Of a stretch of 64,000 nucleotides of DNA, positions 34,864 to 44,623 are shown in pieces. The notes under the pieces were generated by a model that made no database searches, was not told the DNA's origin, and was given only the letters and a program-made list of their open reading frames with translations. The DNA is taken from the NCBI GenBank assembly GCA_964514235.1, contig CAZEPV010000003.1:62001-126000 (forward strand), read 5' to 3'. Numbering within the stretch: the stretch's first letter is position 1; every line of letters begins with the position of its first letter. Both the position numbers and the translations under genes were made by a program. This stretch comes from JAAYRQ01 sp035647235. GTDB lineage: Bacteria > Bacillota > Syntrophomonadia > Syntrophomonadales > Syntrophomonadaceae.

Positions 34864-36090
34864 GTGAGTATACCAAAATATTTTATGTGGGATTTTTACA
34901 GTATAGTCGAAGTAGGTGCAGGTTGTCGCACCTTTGTACCGCAGCGTTTTGAGGATATGGCTTGTAAAAGGATTGGTTTAATTACCGATGCAGGGATTGT
35001 TAAAGCAGGTATTGTTGAAGAAGTGCTTAATGTCTTTACCGCCCAGGGCCAACCTAAAATTGTGGGAATTTACGATAAAATTGAACCAGATGCGGTTATG
35101 CATAGGATTAATGATTGTGCTAGCTGGTGTAGGGGGTTGGCAATAGATGGACTTTTGGCTGTGGGCGGAGGTAGTGTGCTTGATTCCGTTAAAGGAGTTA
35201 AGGCTGTATTAGGTATGGGGGTTACAGATATTAAAGAAATCATGCCTGGTAATATTGGGCCTTACTTGCGTCCTATGGGCAAACCTTTAGGTATTCCCCA
35301 TATAGCTATTCCTACTACTGCAGGTACTGGGGCTGAATCTTCCCCTATTGCTGTAATTTATAATGCCGAAGCTAAAGTTAAAGGGGATTTGCTCCATCCG
35401 TACTTACCTGCAGATTATGCCTTCTTAGATCCTGACTTTACCTTGGGGCTACCACCTGAAATAACTGCCTTTACGGGCTTTGATGCTTTATCACATGCTA
35501 TAGAAGCGATAAGTTCACCAGGCGCAAATAGCATGATAGATGGCCTAGCCGTGCAAGCGATTAAACTTATTCGCAAATACCTACCGATGGCCATTTCAGA
35601 TGGTAGGGACTTGGAAGCCCGTACCCAAATGTTAATAGCCAGTAATATGGCTATAATGGCCTTCGCCATGTCAGGTTTATTTTATCCCATTCATAATGTA
35701 GCCCATGCAGTAGGTGGACAACTAAGAATTTCCCACGGGGAGGCTATAGCTGTCTTAATTCCGATAATGATGGATAATTACCCTGACCACTATCTTAATC
35801 GAGCCGAAGTATTAGCTGATGCCTTTGGAATAAGAATAAGTAAAATAGACGAAGAAAAGGTCTCTAAACTTGGTTTTATATCCCATAGGTCTGCAGAGGA
35901 ATTAGTTTCCCTGGCCACAGAAGAGGTCAGGGATTTGCAAAAGAAATGCGGGATCGGGCCTAAGTTTAGGGAAGGTATAAGTGCAGAAGTTATGGAGGGC
36001 CTCTTCTGGGCAGTTAAATTTGACCCTGCTGGTATTTTTTATCCTTTAACGGATGATATTATTCGCAAGACTTTACAGGATGCCTTTTAA
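34864..36090 (+). CDS. iron-containing (group III) alcohol dehydrogenase
   Basis: A 408-residue enzyme of the Fe-ADH family. The NAD-binding LLAVGGGSVLDSVKG, the IPTTAGTGAESSPIAV stretch and the metal-site histidines in FDALSHAIEAISSP and IHNVAHAVGGQLRISHGEA are clear. It is not the long butanol-dehydrogenase type. A GGAGGGG site precedes the GTG start. Co-transcribed with the aldehyde dehydrogenase. Confidence 0.92.
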   Translation: MSIPKYFMWDFYSIVEVGAGCRTFVPQRFEDMACKRIGLITDAGIVKAGIVEEVLNVFTAQGQPKIVGIYDKIEPDAVMHRINDCASWCRGLAIDGLLAVGGGSVLDSVKGVKAVLGMGVTDIKEIMPGNIGPYLRPMGKPLGIPHIAIPTTAGTGAESSPIAVIYNAEAKVKGDLLHPYLPADYAFLDPDFTLGLPPEITAFTGFDALSHAIEAISSPGANSMIDGLAVQAIKLIRKYLPMAISDGRDLEARTQMLIASNMAIMAFAMSGLFYPIHNVAHAVGGQLRISHGEAIAVLIPIMMDNYPDHYLNRAEVLADAFGIRISKIDEEKVSKLGFISHRSAEELVSLATEEVRDLQKKCGIGPKFREGISAEVMEGLFWAVKFDPAGIFYPLTDDIIRKTLQDAF

Positions 36091-36112
36091 GCAATTTCTC
36101 TAGCATCATTTT

Positions 36113-36149
36113 ACGGATAAACCCAAGGTCTGGTTTATCCGTATTTTTA
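36113..36149 (+). terminator. intrinsic terminator after the alcohol dehydrogenase
   Basis: ACGGATAAACC (36113-36123) and GGTTTATCCGT (36132-36142) form 11 perfect pairs, followed by ATTTTTATT. Confidence 0.9.
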
Positions 36150-36235
36150 TTATTGCTTAAAGGTCGGGAAGTAGCATCTTGTAATATTTTAAAGTAACAT
36201 TAAGAGGAAATATTATATAAGGTGGAATATTTTTA

Positions 36236-36733
36236 ATGATAATATTAGGCATAGATCCTGGGACTGCTACTACTGGTTATGGCATAATAAATTATAGGGC
36301 GGGCAAATATCAGATGTCAGATTATGGAACTATTATCACCCCGGCTAATCTAGAAATGCCCTTAAGATTAGCCAAAATTTATGGGGATTTAGATGAATTA
36401 ATTTTAAAGTATTCCCCTGATGTGGTAGCAGTTGAGCATTTGTATTATCAGAAAAATGCTAAAACAGTTATCACTGTTGCCCAGAGTAGGGGGGTTATTT
36501 TAGTGACTGCTGCTAATCGGGGAATTGAAGTGGCTGAATATACTCCATTACAAGTTAAGCAAGCGGTGGTAGGGTATGGTAGGGCTGATAAAAAACAAGT
36601 GCAATTTATGGTGCAAAAGTTGTTGGCAATGCCAGACTTACCTAGACCAGATGATGCTGCTGATGCCTTGGCGGTAGCCATTTGCCATAGTCACTCTTAT
36701 AAACTTAACAGAATATACAAAGGTGGTAATTAA
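36236..36733 (+). CDS. ruvC: RuvC Holliday junction resolvase
   Basis: A 165-residue endonuclease that cuts Holliday junctions. The catalytic acids are visible: D7 in LGIDPGTATTGYG, the glutamate in VAVEHLYYQKNA, and the C-terminal DDAADALAVAICH. It abuts ruvA directly (TAA then ATG), giving a ruvCAB operon. Confidence 0.95.
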   Translation: MIILGIDPGTATTGYGIINYRAGKYQMSDYGTIITPANLEMPLRLAKIYGDLDELILKYSPDVVAVEHLYYQKNAKTVITVAQSRGVILVTAANRGIEVAEYTPLQVKQAVVGYGRADKKQVQFMVQKLLAMPDLPRPDDAADALAVAICHSHSYKLNRIYKGGN

Positions 36734-37336
36734 ATGATTGCCTATTTAAGGGGTATTTTAGCTGAAATAGAAATGGATTACATTGTCATGGAGGTTAATG
36801 GTGTAGGTTATCAGGTCTATTTACATAATCGAGCATTTAATTTTTTACCTTCAGTAGGTGAAAAATTACTGATATATACCTATCTACAGATTACGGATAA
36901 TGAATATAGATTGTTCGGTTTTATGAATAAAGATGAAATAAGCCTATTTGAAAAGGTTATTTCCGTATCGGGTATAGGACCTAGGGTGGCAAATAACATT
37001 TTATCTGCCATAGAGCCTGCGACTTTTTGTAGGGCAATTCTTAATCAAGACGAAAAAACCCTGACAACCATACCTGGTATAGGTAAAAAAAGTGCAGCCC
37101 GTTTAATTTTTGAACTAAAAGAGAAGTTACCTGATTTCCTTGTAGCAGCGCCTATTACTGATGATGATGTAAATATTCTCGATATAGTGGAGGCTATGGA
37201 AGTATTGGGTTATCATCGTCAAGAATTGATGCCGATCATAAATACCCTGATCAATCAAAATAAACTAGAAACAGATACCAGCTTTAATGTGAAGTTGGTA
37301 TTAAAGGAAATTAACCTAAAAAATCTTAACAGGTAA
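36734..37336 (+). CDS. ruvA: RuvA Holliday junction-binding subunit
   Basis: A 200-residue protein starting MIAYLRGIL with an OB-fold, then two helix-hairpin-helix motifs (SVSGIGPRVANNIL, TTIPGIGKKSAARLIFELK) and a C-terminal domain III that contacts RuvB. It tetramerises on Holliday junctions and loads RuvB. Confidence 0.96.
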   Translation: MIAYLRGILAEIEMDYIVMEVNGVGYQVYLHNRAFNFLPSVGEKLLIYTYLQITDNEYRLFGFMNKDEISLFEKVISVSGIGPRVANNILSAIEPATFCRAILNQDEKTLTTIPGIGKKSAARLIFELKEKLPDFLVAAPITDDDVNILDIVEAMEVLGYHRQELMPIINTLINQNKLETDTSFNVKLVLKEINLKNLNR

Positions 37337-37350
37337 GTGGGGGTCATGTT

Positions 37351-38382
37351 TTGTCAGAAGATAGATTAGTTTCACCAGATAGTTTTTTGGAAGAAGATTT
37401 TATGGACCAATCGATTAGGCCTTTAATTTTAGCCGATTACATAGGCCAGGATAAGGTAAAAGAAAATATCAGTATTTTCATTGCTGCTGCTAGGGAGCGG
37501 GAGGAATCCTTAGATCATGTCTTGCTCAGCGGGCCACCTGGCTTGGGTAAGACTACTCTAGCTACTATAATTGCTAATGAGACTGGCCATCCCATTAGGA
37601 AAACATCCGGCCCAGCTATCGAACGTCCAGGTGACTTGGCGGCTATTATTACTAATTTGGAGCCGGGGGAAGTATTATTTATTGATGAAATTCACCGCCT
37701 TAATCGGGTAGTAGAGGAAGTATTATACCCCGCCTTGGAGGACTTTGCCATAGATATTATTATCGGAAAGGGTCCCGCAGCGAGGACACTTCGTATTGAT
37801 TTACCGCCATTCACCTTAATAGGTGCCACTACAAGGCCAGGCCTTTTGACTTCCCCCTTGCGGGATAGGTTTGGGATTATGTGTAGATTAGATTTTTATA
37901 CATCTGAGGATTTGGCTAATATCATTATTAGGTCCGCTAATATATTGAATATCAGAACTACCGAAGAAGGGGCGGCTGAAATAGCTAAAAGGTCTAGGGG
38001 AACTCCAAGAATAGCTAATCGACTCCTAAAGAGGGTTAGAGATTATGCCTTGGTAAAAGGTGATGGCATAATAGACATAGAAATTGCCAAACTTGCCTTG
38101 CGAATGTTGGAAATAGACGAATATGGGCTAGATGCTGTGGACAGAATGATTCTTGATGCAATTATGATGAAATTCAGCGGTGGTCCGGTAGGACTAGAAA
38201 CTTTAGCAGCTACCGTTTCGGAAGAAACTGATACCATTACTGATGTTTATGAACCATATTTATTAAAATTGGGCTTGATTCAAAAAACGCCAAGGGGTAG
38301 AATTGCTACTAAGCGAGCTTATGAACATATGGGATATCCTATGGATAGCATGGAAAATCCTAACCTATTTACTGATGGGTAA
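37351..38382 (+). CDS. ruvB: RuvB branch-migration ATPase
   Basis: A 343-residue AAA+ motor. Walker A is GPPGLGKTTLA, Walker B LFIDEIHRLNR, followed by IGATTRPGLLTSPLRDRFG (sensor region) and the winged-helix C-terminus ending in GRIATKRAYEHMGY. The TTG at 37351 lies just after GGGGGTC. Together with RuvA and RuvC it completes the resolvasome. Confidence 0.96.
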   Translation: MSEDRLVSPDSFLEEDFMDQSIRPLILADYIGQDKVKENISIFIAAAREREESLDHVLLSGPPGLGKTTLATIIANETGHPIRKTSGPAIERPGDLAAIITNLEPGEVLFIDEIHRLNRVVEEVLYPALEDFAIDIIIGKGPAARTLRIDLPPFTLIGATTRPGLLTSPLRDRFGIMCRLDFYTSEDLANIIIRSANILNIRTTEEGAAEIAKRSRGTPRIANRLLKRVRDYALVKGDGIIDIEIAKLALRMLEIDEYGLDAVDRMILDAIMMKFSGGPVGLETLAATVSEETDTITDVYEPYLLKLGLIQKTPRGRIATKRAYEHMGYPMDSMENPNLFTDG

Positions 38383-38401
38383 TACATAAATAATATGATA
38401 G

Positions 38402-38977
38402 ATGGTGAAAATGGTGAAAAGGGTATTACTCCATATCTGTTGTGGCCCCTGTGCAACTTATCCTATTAAAAGTTTGCAAGGGGAAAACTTTGAATTGATG
38501 GGTTATTTTTATAATCCTAACATACATCCTTATACAGAATATCTTAAAAGACAAGCAGGTGTAAAAAAGCTAGCTGCTACCTATGATTTGAAAGTTATAT
38601 ATGAAGAAAAGTACAATATAGTCGAGTATTTCCAGAACATTTCCCATAGGGAACACTTAAGGTGTAAATTTTGTTACCAATTAAGGTTAGAGCAAGCGGC
38701 TCATATTGCCAAAAGAGGTAAGTTTGATTTTTTCACGACTAGCCTACTAGTCAGCAAGCACCAGAAGCATAAATGGATTAAGGAGATCGGGGAAATAATA
38801 GGGGATAAATATAATATTCCTTTTTTATACCGAGATTTCCGCCTAGGTTATAGGGATACAGTTATTATTTCTAAAGAGTTGGGGTTATATCGTCAGTCCT
38901 ATTGTGGCTGTCTATACAGTGAATTAGAGCGGTATGCACCTAAGGAATTAGTAGCCCAGAATCTACCTAATCATTAA
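38402..38977 (+). CDS. queH: QueH epoxyqueuosine reductase
   Basis: A 191-residue iron-sulfur protein of the QueH (DUF208) family, which performs the last step of queuosine synthesis in place of QueG. LHICCGPCATYP near the N-terminus, CKFCYQLR in the middle and YCGCLYSE near the C-terminus hold the cluster cysteines. An ATG nine bases downstream (38411) could also be the start; neither has a strong ribosome site. queA and tgt of the same pathway follow. Confidence 0.92.
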   Translation: MVKMVKRVLLHICCGPCATYPIKSLQGENFELMGYFYNPNIHPYTEYLKRQAGVKKLAATYDLKVIYEEKYNIVEYFQNISHREHLRCKFCYQLRLEQAAHIAKRGKFDFFTTSLLVSKHQKHKWIKEIGEIIGDKYNIPFLYRDFRLGYRDTVIISKELGLYRQSYCGCLYSELERYAPKELVAQNLPNH

Positions 38978-38991
38978 TATGGAGGGGTATT

Positions 38992-39219
38992 TTGCAAGCT
39001 TTTGAAGGAATAGCCAAACTTTTAATTGGTATGGGGCTTTTGATGCTAGGGATAGGCCTAGTTTTTTTATTTGTATCTAAAGTAGGGGGTATAGGTAATT
39101 ATAGATTGCCTGGGGATATTTATATTAAGAAAGAAAACTTTACTTTTTTCTTTCCCCTAACCTCCTTGTTGATTATTAGTTTAATTTTAACCTTATTGAT
39201 AAACTTTTTTAGGAGATAA
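38992..39219 (+). CDS. DUF2905 small membrane protein
   Basis: A 75-residue protein with two membrane helices (residues 8-28 and 52-71) flanking GNYRLPGDIYIKKEN, the hallmark of DUF2905. Function is unknown, but it recurs between ruvB and queA in Clostridia. The TTG start follows GGAGGGG. Confidence 0.87.
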   Translation: MQAFEGIAKLLIGMGLLMLGIGLVFLFVSKVGGIGNYRLPGDIYIKKENFTFFFPLTSLLIISLILTLLINFFRR

Positions 39220-39222
39220 TTA

Positions 39223-40275
39223 ATGCAGAAGAAAAACAATAATCCGTATGATCTGGCCAGTTATGATTTTTTCCTACCTAGGGAATTAATAGCTGATTAT
39301 CCAGTAGAACCAAGAGATAGCTCTAGATTATTAGTCCTAGATAGGGATAATGGAAAAAAACAAACTGATAATTTTGCCGCCATAGGCCGTTTTTTTAATA
39401 AGGGTGATACACTAGTCCTTAATGAAACTAAAGTCTTGCCAGCTAGATTATATGGTTTTAAAGATACCGGGGCTAGGGTGGAACTATTATTACTTAAAAA
39501 TCTGGGTTCATATTGGGAGGTCATTGCTAGACCAGCCAAGAGGTTAAAAAAAGGGGCCATAGTGAAATGTGATGATAGTGATACCTATATAGAGATAGTA
39601 AAAGAGCTCCATATGCCAGGGGGCAGGCTAATAAAATTCCATCATGTAGGGGATGAATTGGATTTTATAAAGCGGGTGGGGCAGATGCCCCTGCCACCTT
39701 ATATCAATCGGCCTGCTAAAGCAAGCGACATCATAAGCTATCAAACTGTTTATGCTAAGGATATTGGTTCGGCAGCAGCTCCTACGGCGGGATTGCATTT
39801 TACCCAGGAATTGCTAGCAAAAATCGCAGCCCAAGGGGTTAATATTGTTTACATAGTCTTGCATGTGGGGTTAGGGACATTTAGACCCGTTGCTAGTACA
39901 GATATTCGCCAACATATAATGCATACGGAAAGTTTCTATGTATCTGCAGAAACGGCAGATATTCTTAATGAGACGAAATTAAAAGGTAATAATATAATAG
40001 CAGTTGGAACTACAGTAGTTAGGGCTTTAGAGACCATTTACAATAATTATGCTAGTTTTATGGGCCACACTGGTGAAACTGATATTTTTATTTACCCAGG
40101 TTATGAATTTAAGGCTATTGATAAATTAATTACTAATTTTCATTTACCCTTTTCCTCCTTACTTATGTTGGTAGCTGCTTTCGCAGGATATGATAATATT
40201 ATGGATGCTTACGCTTATGCAATTGAAAATAAATATCGCTTTTTCAGTTATGGTGATGCCATGCTTATAAACTAA
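39223..40275 (+). CDS. queA: QueA S-adenosylmethionine:tRNA ribosyltransferase-isomerase
   Basis: A 350-residue enzyme that adds the cyclopentane ring of epoxyqueuosine to tRNA from SAM. Signatures: YDFFLPRELIADYPVEPRD, LNETKVLPARL, the GSAAAPTAGLHFT core and FHLPFSSLLMLVAAF. It lies three bases past the DUF2905 stop and is followed by tgt. Confidence 0.95.
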   Translation: MQKKNNNPYDLASYDFFLPRELIADYPVEPRDSSRLLVLDRDNGKKQTDNFAAIGRFFNKGDTLVLNETKVLPARLYGFKDTGARVELLLLKNLGSYWEVIARPAKRLKKGAIVKCDDSDTYIEIVKELHMPGGRLIKFHHVGDELDFIKRVGQMPLPPYINRPAKASDIISYQTVYAKDIGSAAAPTAGLHFTQELLAKIAAQGVNIVYIVLHVGLGTFRPVASTDIRQHIMHTESFYVSAETADILNETKLKGNNIIAVGTTVVRALETIYNNYASFMGHTGETDIFIYPGYEFKAIDKLITNFHLPFSSLLMLVAAFAGYDNIMDAYAYAIENKYRFFSYGDAMLIN

Positions 40276-40293
40276 AGAAGCTTGGAGGCATAT

Positions 40294-41400
40294 ATGTTAC
40301 AATTTACAATTATAAAAAAAGACGAAAATTCATATGCAAGACTAGGTAAGCTAAGAACTGCCCATTCTACTATCCCTACTCCAGTATTTATGCCTGTTGG
40401 TACTCAAGCTACGGTCAAGAGTCTGACTCCAGATGATTTGGAGGAAATCGGGATTGAGATTATTTTAGCGAATACTTACCATCTCTATTTAAGACCAGGA
40501 GACAAGTTAATTGAAAAGGCTGGGGCTTTACATAAATTTATGAGTTGGGATAAAAGTATCCTTACCGATAGTGGGGGCTTTCAGGTTTTTAGTCTGAGTA
40601 AATTGAGAAGAATAACTGATGACGGAGTTTATTTTAATTCGCATATTGATGGCTCTAAGCACTTTTTAACTCCCGAAAAGGTGATAGAAATTGAGCAAAA
40701 ATTAGGGGCCGATATAGCCATGTGTTTTGATGAGTGCTCCCCTTATCCCTGTTCCTATGAGGAGGCTCACAAAGCAGTCCAGCGGACTACCGCTTGGGCT
40801 AGGAGATGTAAGTTGGCCCACAATAGGGCTGACCAAGCCTTATTCGGCATAGTACAGGGTAACGTTTTTCAGGACCTGCGTACCCAAAGCATTCTAGATT
40901 TAGTAGAATTAGATTTTCCTGGTTATGCCATAGGTGGTTTAAGTGTAGGGGAACCTAAGGAGGATATGCACAGAATTTTGGATTTAACCCATCACCTTTT
41001 ACCTGAGGCCAAGCCCCGTTATTTAATGGGGGTAGGAGCCCCAGAAGATTTAGTTGAAGGGGTTAAAAGGGGTGTAGATATGTTTGATTGTGTTTTACCT
41101 ACTAGATTAGCTAGGCATGGTACTGCTTATACTAAGAAGGGCAGAATAACAGTTAGAAATGCTACCTATGCTGAAGATTTCACCCCTATAGATAATGAAT
41201 GTGATTGTATAGTATGCCAAAAATATAGCAGGGCCTATATAAGGCATTTGATTAAAGCCGGGGAAATATTAGCGGCAAGACTACTTAGCTATCATAATGT
41301 TTATTTTTTAGCTAAACTTATGGAGGATATAAGGGAGGCTATTAAAATGGGGGAATTTGAAAGCTTTTATGCTAATTTCTTTAATAAATATATCTATTAA
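40294..41400 (+). CDS. tgt: tRNA-guanine transglycosylase
   Basis: About 368 residues; exchanges guanine-34 for preQ1 in tRNA. LANTYHLYLRPG, TDSGGFQVFSL with its catalytic aspartate, GGLSVGEPKEDM, MGVGAPEDLVEGV and the zinc-site CDCIVCQ...H are present. The ATG at 40294 follows GGAGG by five bases; a TTG at 40282 lies before that site. Confidence 0.95.
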   Translation: MLQFTIIKKDENSYARLGKLRTAHSTIPTPVFMPVGTQATVKSLTPDDLEEIGIEIILANTYHLYLRPGDKLIEKAGALHKFMSWDKSILTDSGGFQVFSLSKLRRITDDGVYFNSHIDGSKHFLTPEKVIEIEQKLGADIAMCFDECSPYPCSYEEAHKAVQRTTAWARRCKLAHNRADQALFGIVQGNVFQDLRTQSILDLVELDFPGYAIGGLSVGEPKEDMHRILDLTHHLLPEAKPRYLMGVGAPEDLVEGVKRGVDMFDCVLPTRLARHGTAYTKKGRITVRNATYAEDFTPIDNECDCIVCQKYSRAYIRHLIKAGEILAARLLSYHNVYFLAKLMEDIREAIKMGEFESFYANFFNKYIY

Positions 41401-41466
41401 CAAGGAATTAGCTAACTTATATAGAAGTATAAATGAGTTTTGAAAAATTAAGGAGTGATTAGGAAG

Positions 41467-41736
41467 ATGAATCAAAGTTGGTTAACTATAATAATCTATT
41501 TCGGAGTATTTTTCCTTATATTTTGGTTATTTATTATTAAGCCTAGAAGAACCCAGGAAAAAAAGCATACCCAGATGGTGGATAGTCTAAGAAAAGGGGA
41601 AAAGGTAGTTACTATCGGGGGTATAAATGGTGAGATTGCTAGGGTGAAAGATGAAACTGTTATGCTAAAAGTAGCCGAAAATCTCGAAATGGAAATTTTA
41701 ACAAAAGCTATTGCCTATAAGGTAGATGAGGATTAA
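41467..41736 (+). CDS. yajC: YajC preprotein translocase accessory subunit
   Basis: About 89 residues with one N-terminal membrane helix, then IKPRRTQEKKH and the YajC signature SLRKGEKVVTIGGINGEI. It associates with SecDF. The ATG at 41467 is preferred to a GTG at 41455 that overlaps the AAGGAG site. Its stop overlaps the next ATG by one base. Confidence 0.9.
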   Translation: MNQSWLTIIIYFGVFFLIFWLFIIKPRRTQEKKHTQMVDSLRKGEKVVTIGGINGEIARVKDETVMLKVAENLEMEILTKAIAYKVDED

Positions 41737-42395
41737 TGGTAAGCTTAGATGAAGTAAAAGCTAATCCTATGGTTAGAACCTTTATCGAAAAAGGTAATGA
41801 ACATTTGGCACAGATGGGTTTTACTGATCATGGGCCAATTCATGTTTTACTGGTATCTAATTTATCCAGAGAGATACTTTCTAAACTTGGCTATGAAAAA
41901 CGCTTTGTTGAATTAGCTGGGATTGCAGGTTATATGCACGACATCGGTAATGTCATAAGTCGTTATGGACATAGCCAAAGTGGTGCTTTAATGGCGGTAG
42001 AAATACTCGCGGGGATGGGCATGGATCCTGCCGAAATAGCTATAATTGCTGCAGCTATCGGCAATCATGACGAAGGTTATGGGCATCCGGTAAATGTGGT
42101 TGCAGCAGCCTTAATTTTGGCAGACAAGTCACATGTACATAGAAACCGAGTGAGGAATACCGATGTAGCTACATTCGATATACATGATAGGGTTAATTAT
42201 GCTGTGGAACATTCAGTACTTTCCATTGACGAAAAGCGAAAATTAATTACAATGGAATTGGCAATTGATATTAAAATATGTCCCGTAATGGAATATTTCG
42301 AAATATTTCTAAGTCGTATGATTATGTGTCGTAGAGCAGCTAGCTTTCTAGATTGTCAGTTTGAACTTATAATCAACGGGGCCAAGCTATTATAA
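41736..42395 (+). CDS. HD-domain phosphohydrolase
   Basis: A 219-residue protein of the HD superfamily: HGPIHVLLVS, YMHDIGNVISR with the HD pair, GHSQSGALMA, and GNHDEG with LILADKSHVHRNR. Such proteins hydrolyse phosphate from nucleotides; the substrate is unknown. It sits between yajC and secD in many Clostridia and is translationally coupled to yajC. Confidence 0.85.
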   Translation: MVSLDEVKANPMVRTFIEKGNEHLAQMGFTDHGPIHVLLVSNLSREILSKLGYEKRFVELAGIAGYMHDIGNVISRYGHSQSGALMAVEILAGMGMDPAEIAIIAAAIGNHDEGYGHPVNVVAAALILADKSHVHRNRVRNTDVATFDIHDRVNYAVEHSVLSIDEKRKLITMELAIDIKICPVMEYFEIFLSRMIMCRRAASFLDCQFELIINGAKLL

Positions 42396-42424
42396 CAATT
42401 CTAATGTGAAGGAGGATAAATTGG

Positions 42425-43630
42425 GTGCAAAAAAATACTAGCATTGCGGTTGTGGCCTCATTGGTATTAGCCCTCGCCTTAATAGTCTATTTCATTTACC
42501 AGCCTTTGTTAAACAATATAAATTTGGGACTGGACTTAAGGGGCGGTTTAAGAGTTGTATTAGAGGCACAAGAGGCAGAAGGGGAGAAAATAACGGAAGA
42601 TACTATTCAGAAAGCGGTGGGTATCTTACGTAGTCGGGTAGACAGTCTAGGGGTTAAAGAAACTACCCTATATCCCCAAGGAGATAAAAGGGTAGTTATT
42701 GAAATTGCGGGGGAAGAAGACCCAGAAGCAGCGGTTGATATACTTAAAAACACTGCCCAATTAGAATTCTGGGATCAGGAGGGTAATGTGCTTGTTACTG
42801 GTAAGCATCTCAAGGATGCCCAAGCCCGAATGACCCAAGATGGTAAAACGGCCGAGGTAACTATCGAATTTGATAAAGAAGGCAGTAAGCTATTCGCTAA
42901 GGCCACCCAAGAAAATCTCAATATGCCCATTGCCATAGTTATAGATAACGAAATTATTAGTGCCCCTAATGTAAGTAGTGTCATCACGACAGGAAATGCG
43001 GTTATAACAGGCAGCTTTACAGCTAAGGAAGCCCAGGATTTAGCAGTCTTACTTAGGTCTGGGGCTTTACCAGTCAGTTTTGAAGTTTTAGAAAAAAGGT
43101 CAGTCGGGCCGACTTTAGGTGCCGAATCATTAGAAAAAAGCATTAAGGCAGGTATTATCGGCCTTATTGCCATTTTATTATTCATGCTAGGCTATTATCG
43201 TTTATCGGGTTTAGTAGCGGACATATCGCTTGTATTATATTCCTTGATAGTTTTAGGTGTCATGTATTTATTGGGTGCGGTTCTAACCTTACCGGGAATA
43301 GCAGGTATTGCCTTATCAATAGGTATGGCGGTAGATGCCAATATTATTATTTATGAAAGAATTAAGGAAGAACTAAGATATGGCAAGACCTTACGGGCTG
43401 CTATTGAAGCTGGCTTTAAACGGGCCTTTATAGCCATTTTTGATGCTAATATTACTACTTTAATTACTGCCTTAGTCCTGATGTATTTTGGTACTGGCCC
43501 TATTAAAGGATTTGCAGTTACCCTTTCCATAGGAATAGTGGCTAGTTTATTAGTCGCACTTACATTTACCCGTTATGTTTTGACTCTGTTTGCCAACATT
43601 GCTCAAAATACCAAACTATACGGGGTATAA
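42425..43630 (+). CDS. secD: SecD protein translocase subunit
   Basis: A 401-residue membrane protein aiding late steps of Sec export with the proton gradient. It has an N-terminal helix, the DLRGGLRVVLEA motif, an extracytoplasmic P1 domain, and five C-terminal helices with GIAGIALSIGMAVDANIIIYERI. A GGAGG site lies upstream of the GTG. Separate from secF by 12 bases, unlike the SecDF fusion of Bacillus. Confidence 0.95.
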   Translation: MQKNTSIAVVASLVLALALIVYFIYQPLLNNINLGLDLRGGLRVVLEAQEAEGEKITEDTIQKAVGILRSRVDSLGVKETTLYPQGDKRVVIEIAGEEDPEAAVDILKNTAQLEFWDQEGNVLVTGKHLKDAQARMTQDGKTAEVTIEFDKEGSKLFAKATQENLNMPIAIVIDNEIISAPNVSSVITTGNAVITGSFTAKEAQDLAVLLRSGALPVSFEVLEKRSVGPTLGAESLEKSIKAGIIGLIAILLFMLGYYRLSGLVADISLVLYSLIVLGVMYLLGAVLTLPGIAGIALSIGMAVDANIIIYERIKEELRYGKTLRAAIEAGFKRAFIAIFDANITTLITALVLMYFGTGPIKGFAVTLSIGIVASLLVALTFTRYVLTLFANIAQNTKLYGV

Positions 43631-43642
43631 GGAGGGGATATC

Positions 43643-44482
43643 ATGCAAATTATAGAAAGAAGAAAATGGTTCTACTTGTTATCACTTATAATCATAATTC
43701 CCGGTTTGATTTCTTTGGCATACCAAGGCCTTAATCTGGGTATAGACTTTAAAGGTGGTTCTATACTTCATGTAAAAATGGAGGAATCTATACAGGTCCA
43801 AGATGTCAGGTCTGCCTTAGTAGACTTGAATTTAGAAAATTCCGAAGTGCAAAAAGGTGGAGATGAATTTTACATTAGAACAATTGAACTCGATCAGGAA
43901 CAAAACCGAGAATTACAGGGCACTTTAAAGGATAACTTTGGTAAGGTGGAATTTCTAGGCTCAGAAAGTGTAGGGGCTGCTATCGGCAGTGAGTTGACGC
44001 GAAATGCCTTGTTTGCCCTATTGATAGCTACTGCCCTAATGTTAGTTTATATAACGGTTAGGTTCGAGTGGGCATTTGGTATAGCGGCTGTTATCCCCAT
44101 TATTCATAATGTTTTAATAGTTTTGGGGGTATTCTCCATATTCCAATGGGAGGTAAGTAGTTCCTTTATAGCAGCCATTTTAACGGTGATAGGTTATTCG
44201 ATTAATGATACCATTATCATTTTTGATCGGGTTCGTGAAAATATGCGGCTAAAACTTAAAGTTGACCGAATAACCCTATTAAATAAAAGCATTATGCAGA
44301 CTCTAAACCGTTCGATTAATACGGTTTTGACCTCGACTTTTGCTTTGATTGCTTTGCTTTTGTTTGGTGGAACTACAATTAAAATATTTATTTTGGCCAT
44401 GTTGATTGGTTTCATTAGTGGGGCTTACTCTTCAATCTTTATTGCCAGCCCAATTTTATATGAAATAAAAAACAAGGCATAA
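43643..44482 (+). CDS. secF: SecF protein translocase subunit
   Basis: A 279-residue partner of SecD: a first helix, GIDFKGGSILHVK, then five helices containing ILTVIGYSINDTIIIFDRVREN. Forms the SecDF complex. GGAGGGG precedes the ATG. Confidence 0.95.
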   Translation: MQIIERRKWFYLLSLIIIIPGLISLAYQGLNLGIDFKGGSILHVKMEESIQVQDVRSALVDLNLENSEVQKGGDEFYIRTIELDQEQNRELQGTLKDNFGKVEFLGSESVGAAIGSELTRNALFALLIATALMLVYITVRFEWAFGIAAVIPIIHNVLIVLGVFSIFQWEVSSSFIAAILTVIGYSINDTIIIFDRVRENMRLKLKVDRITLLNKSIMQTLNRSINTVLTSTFALIALLLFGGTTIKIFILAMLIGFISGAYSSIFIASPILYEIKNKA

Positions 44483-44526
44483 AAATAAAATATTGTTACT
44501 ATTAAAAAGTTAATTTAATATACTAT

Positions 44527-44580
44527 ATTAGTCAGGCATATTGCTGGGCTTTATTTAAGCAGCGGAACACCGTGGGACCT
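44527..44580 (+). ncRNA. candidate NiCo (czcD-type) riboswitch
   Basis: The words CAGGCA, TGGGC, GCGGAACAC and GTGGGAC appear in the order I recall for the NiCo riboswitch four-way junction, though the helices between them are short. The 3' part runs straight into the 5' arm of a terminator, so ligand binding could prevent termination. The gene behind it is a cation diffusion facilitator, the usual NiCo target. No covariance search was possible. Confidence 0.55.
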
Positions 44581-44609
44581 CATTTTAACAAATGAAGTCC
44601 CTTTTTTTT
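44574..44609 (+). terminator. terminator before the cation diffusion facilitator gene
   Basis: GGGAC..TCATTT pairs with AAATGA..GTCCC (44574-44601) with a mismatched middle, followed by eight T. It overlaps the end of the NiCo-like element. Confidence 0.88.
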
Positions 44610-44623
44610 AAGGGGGAGATAAA

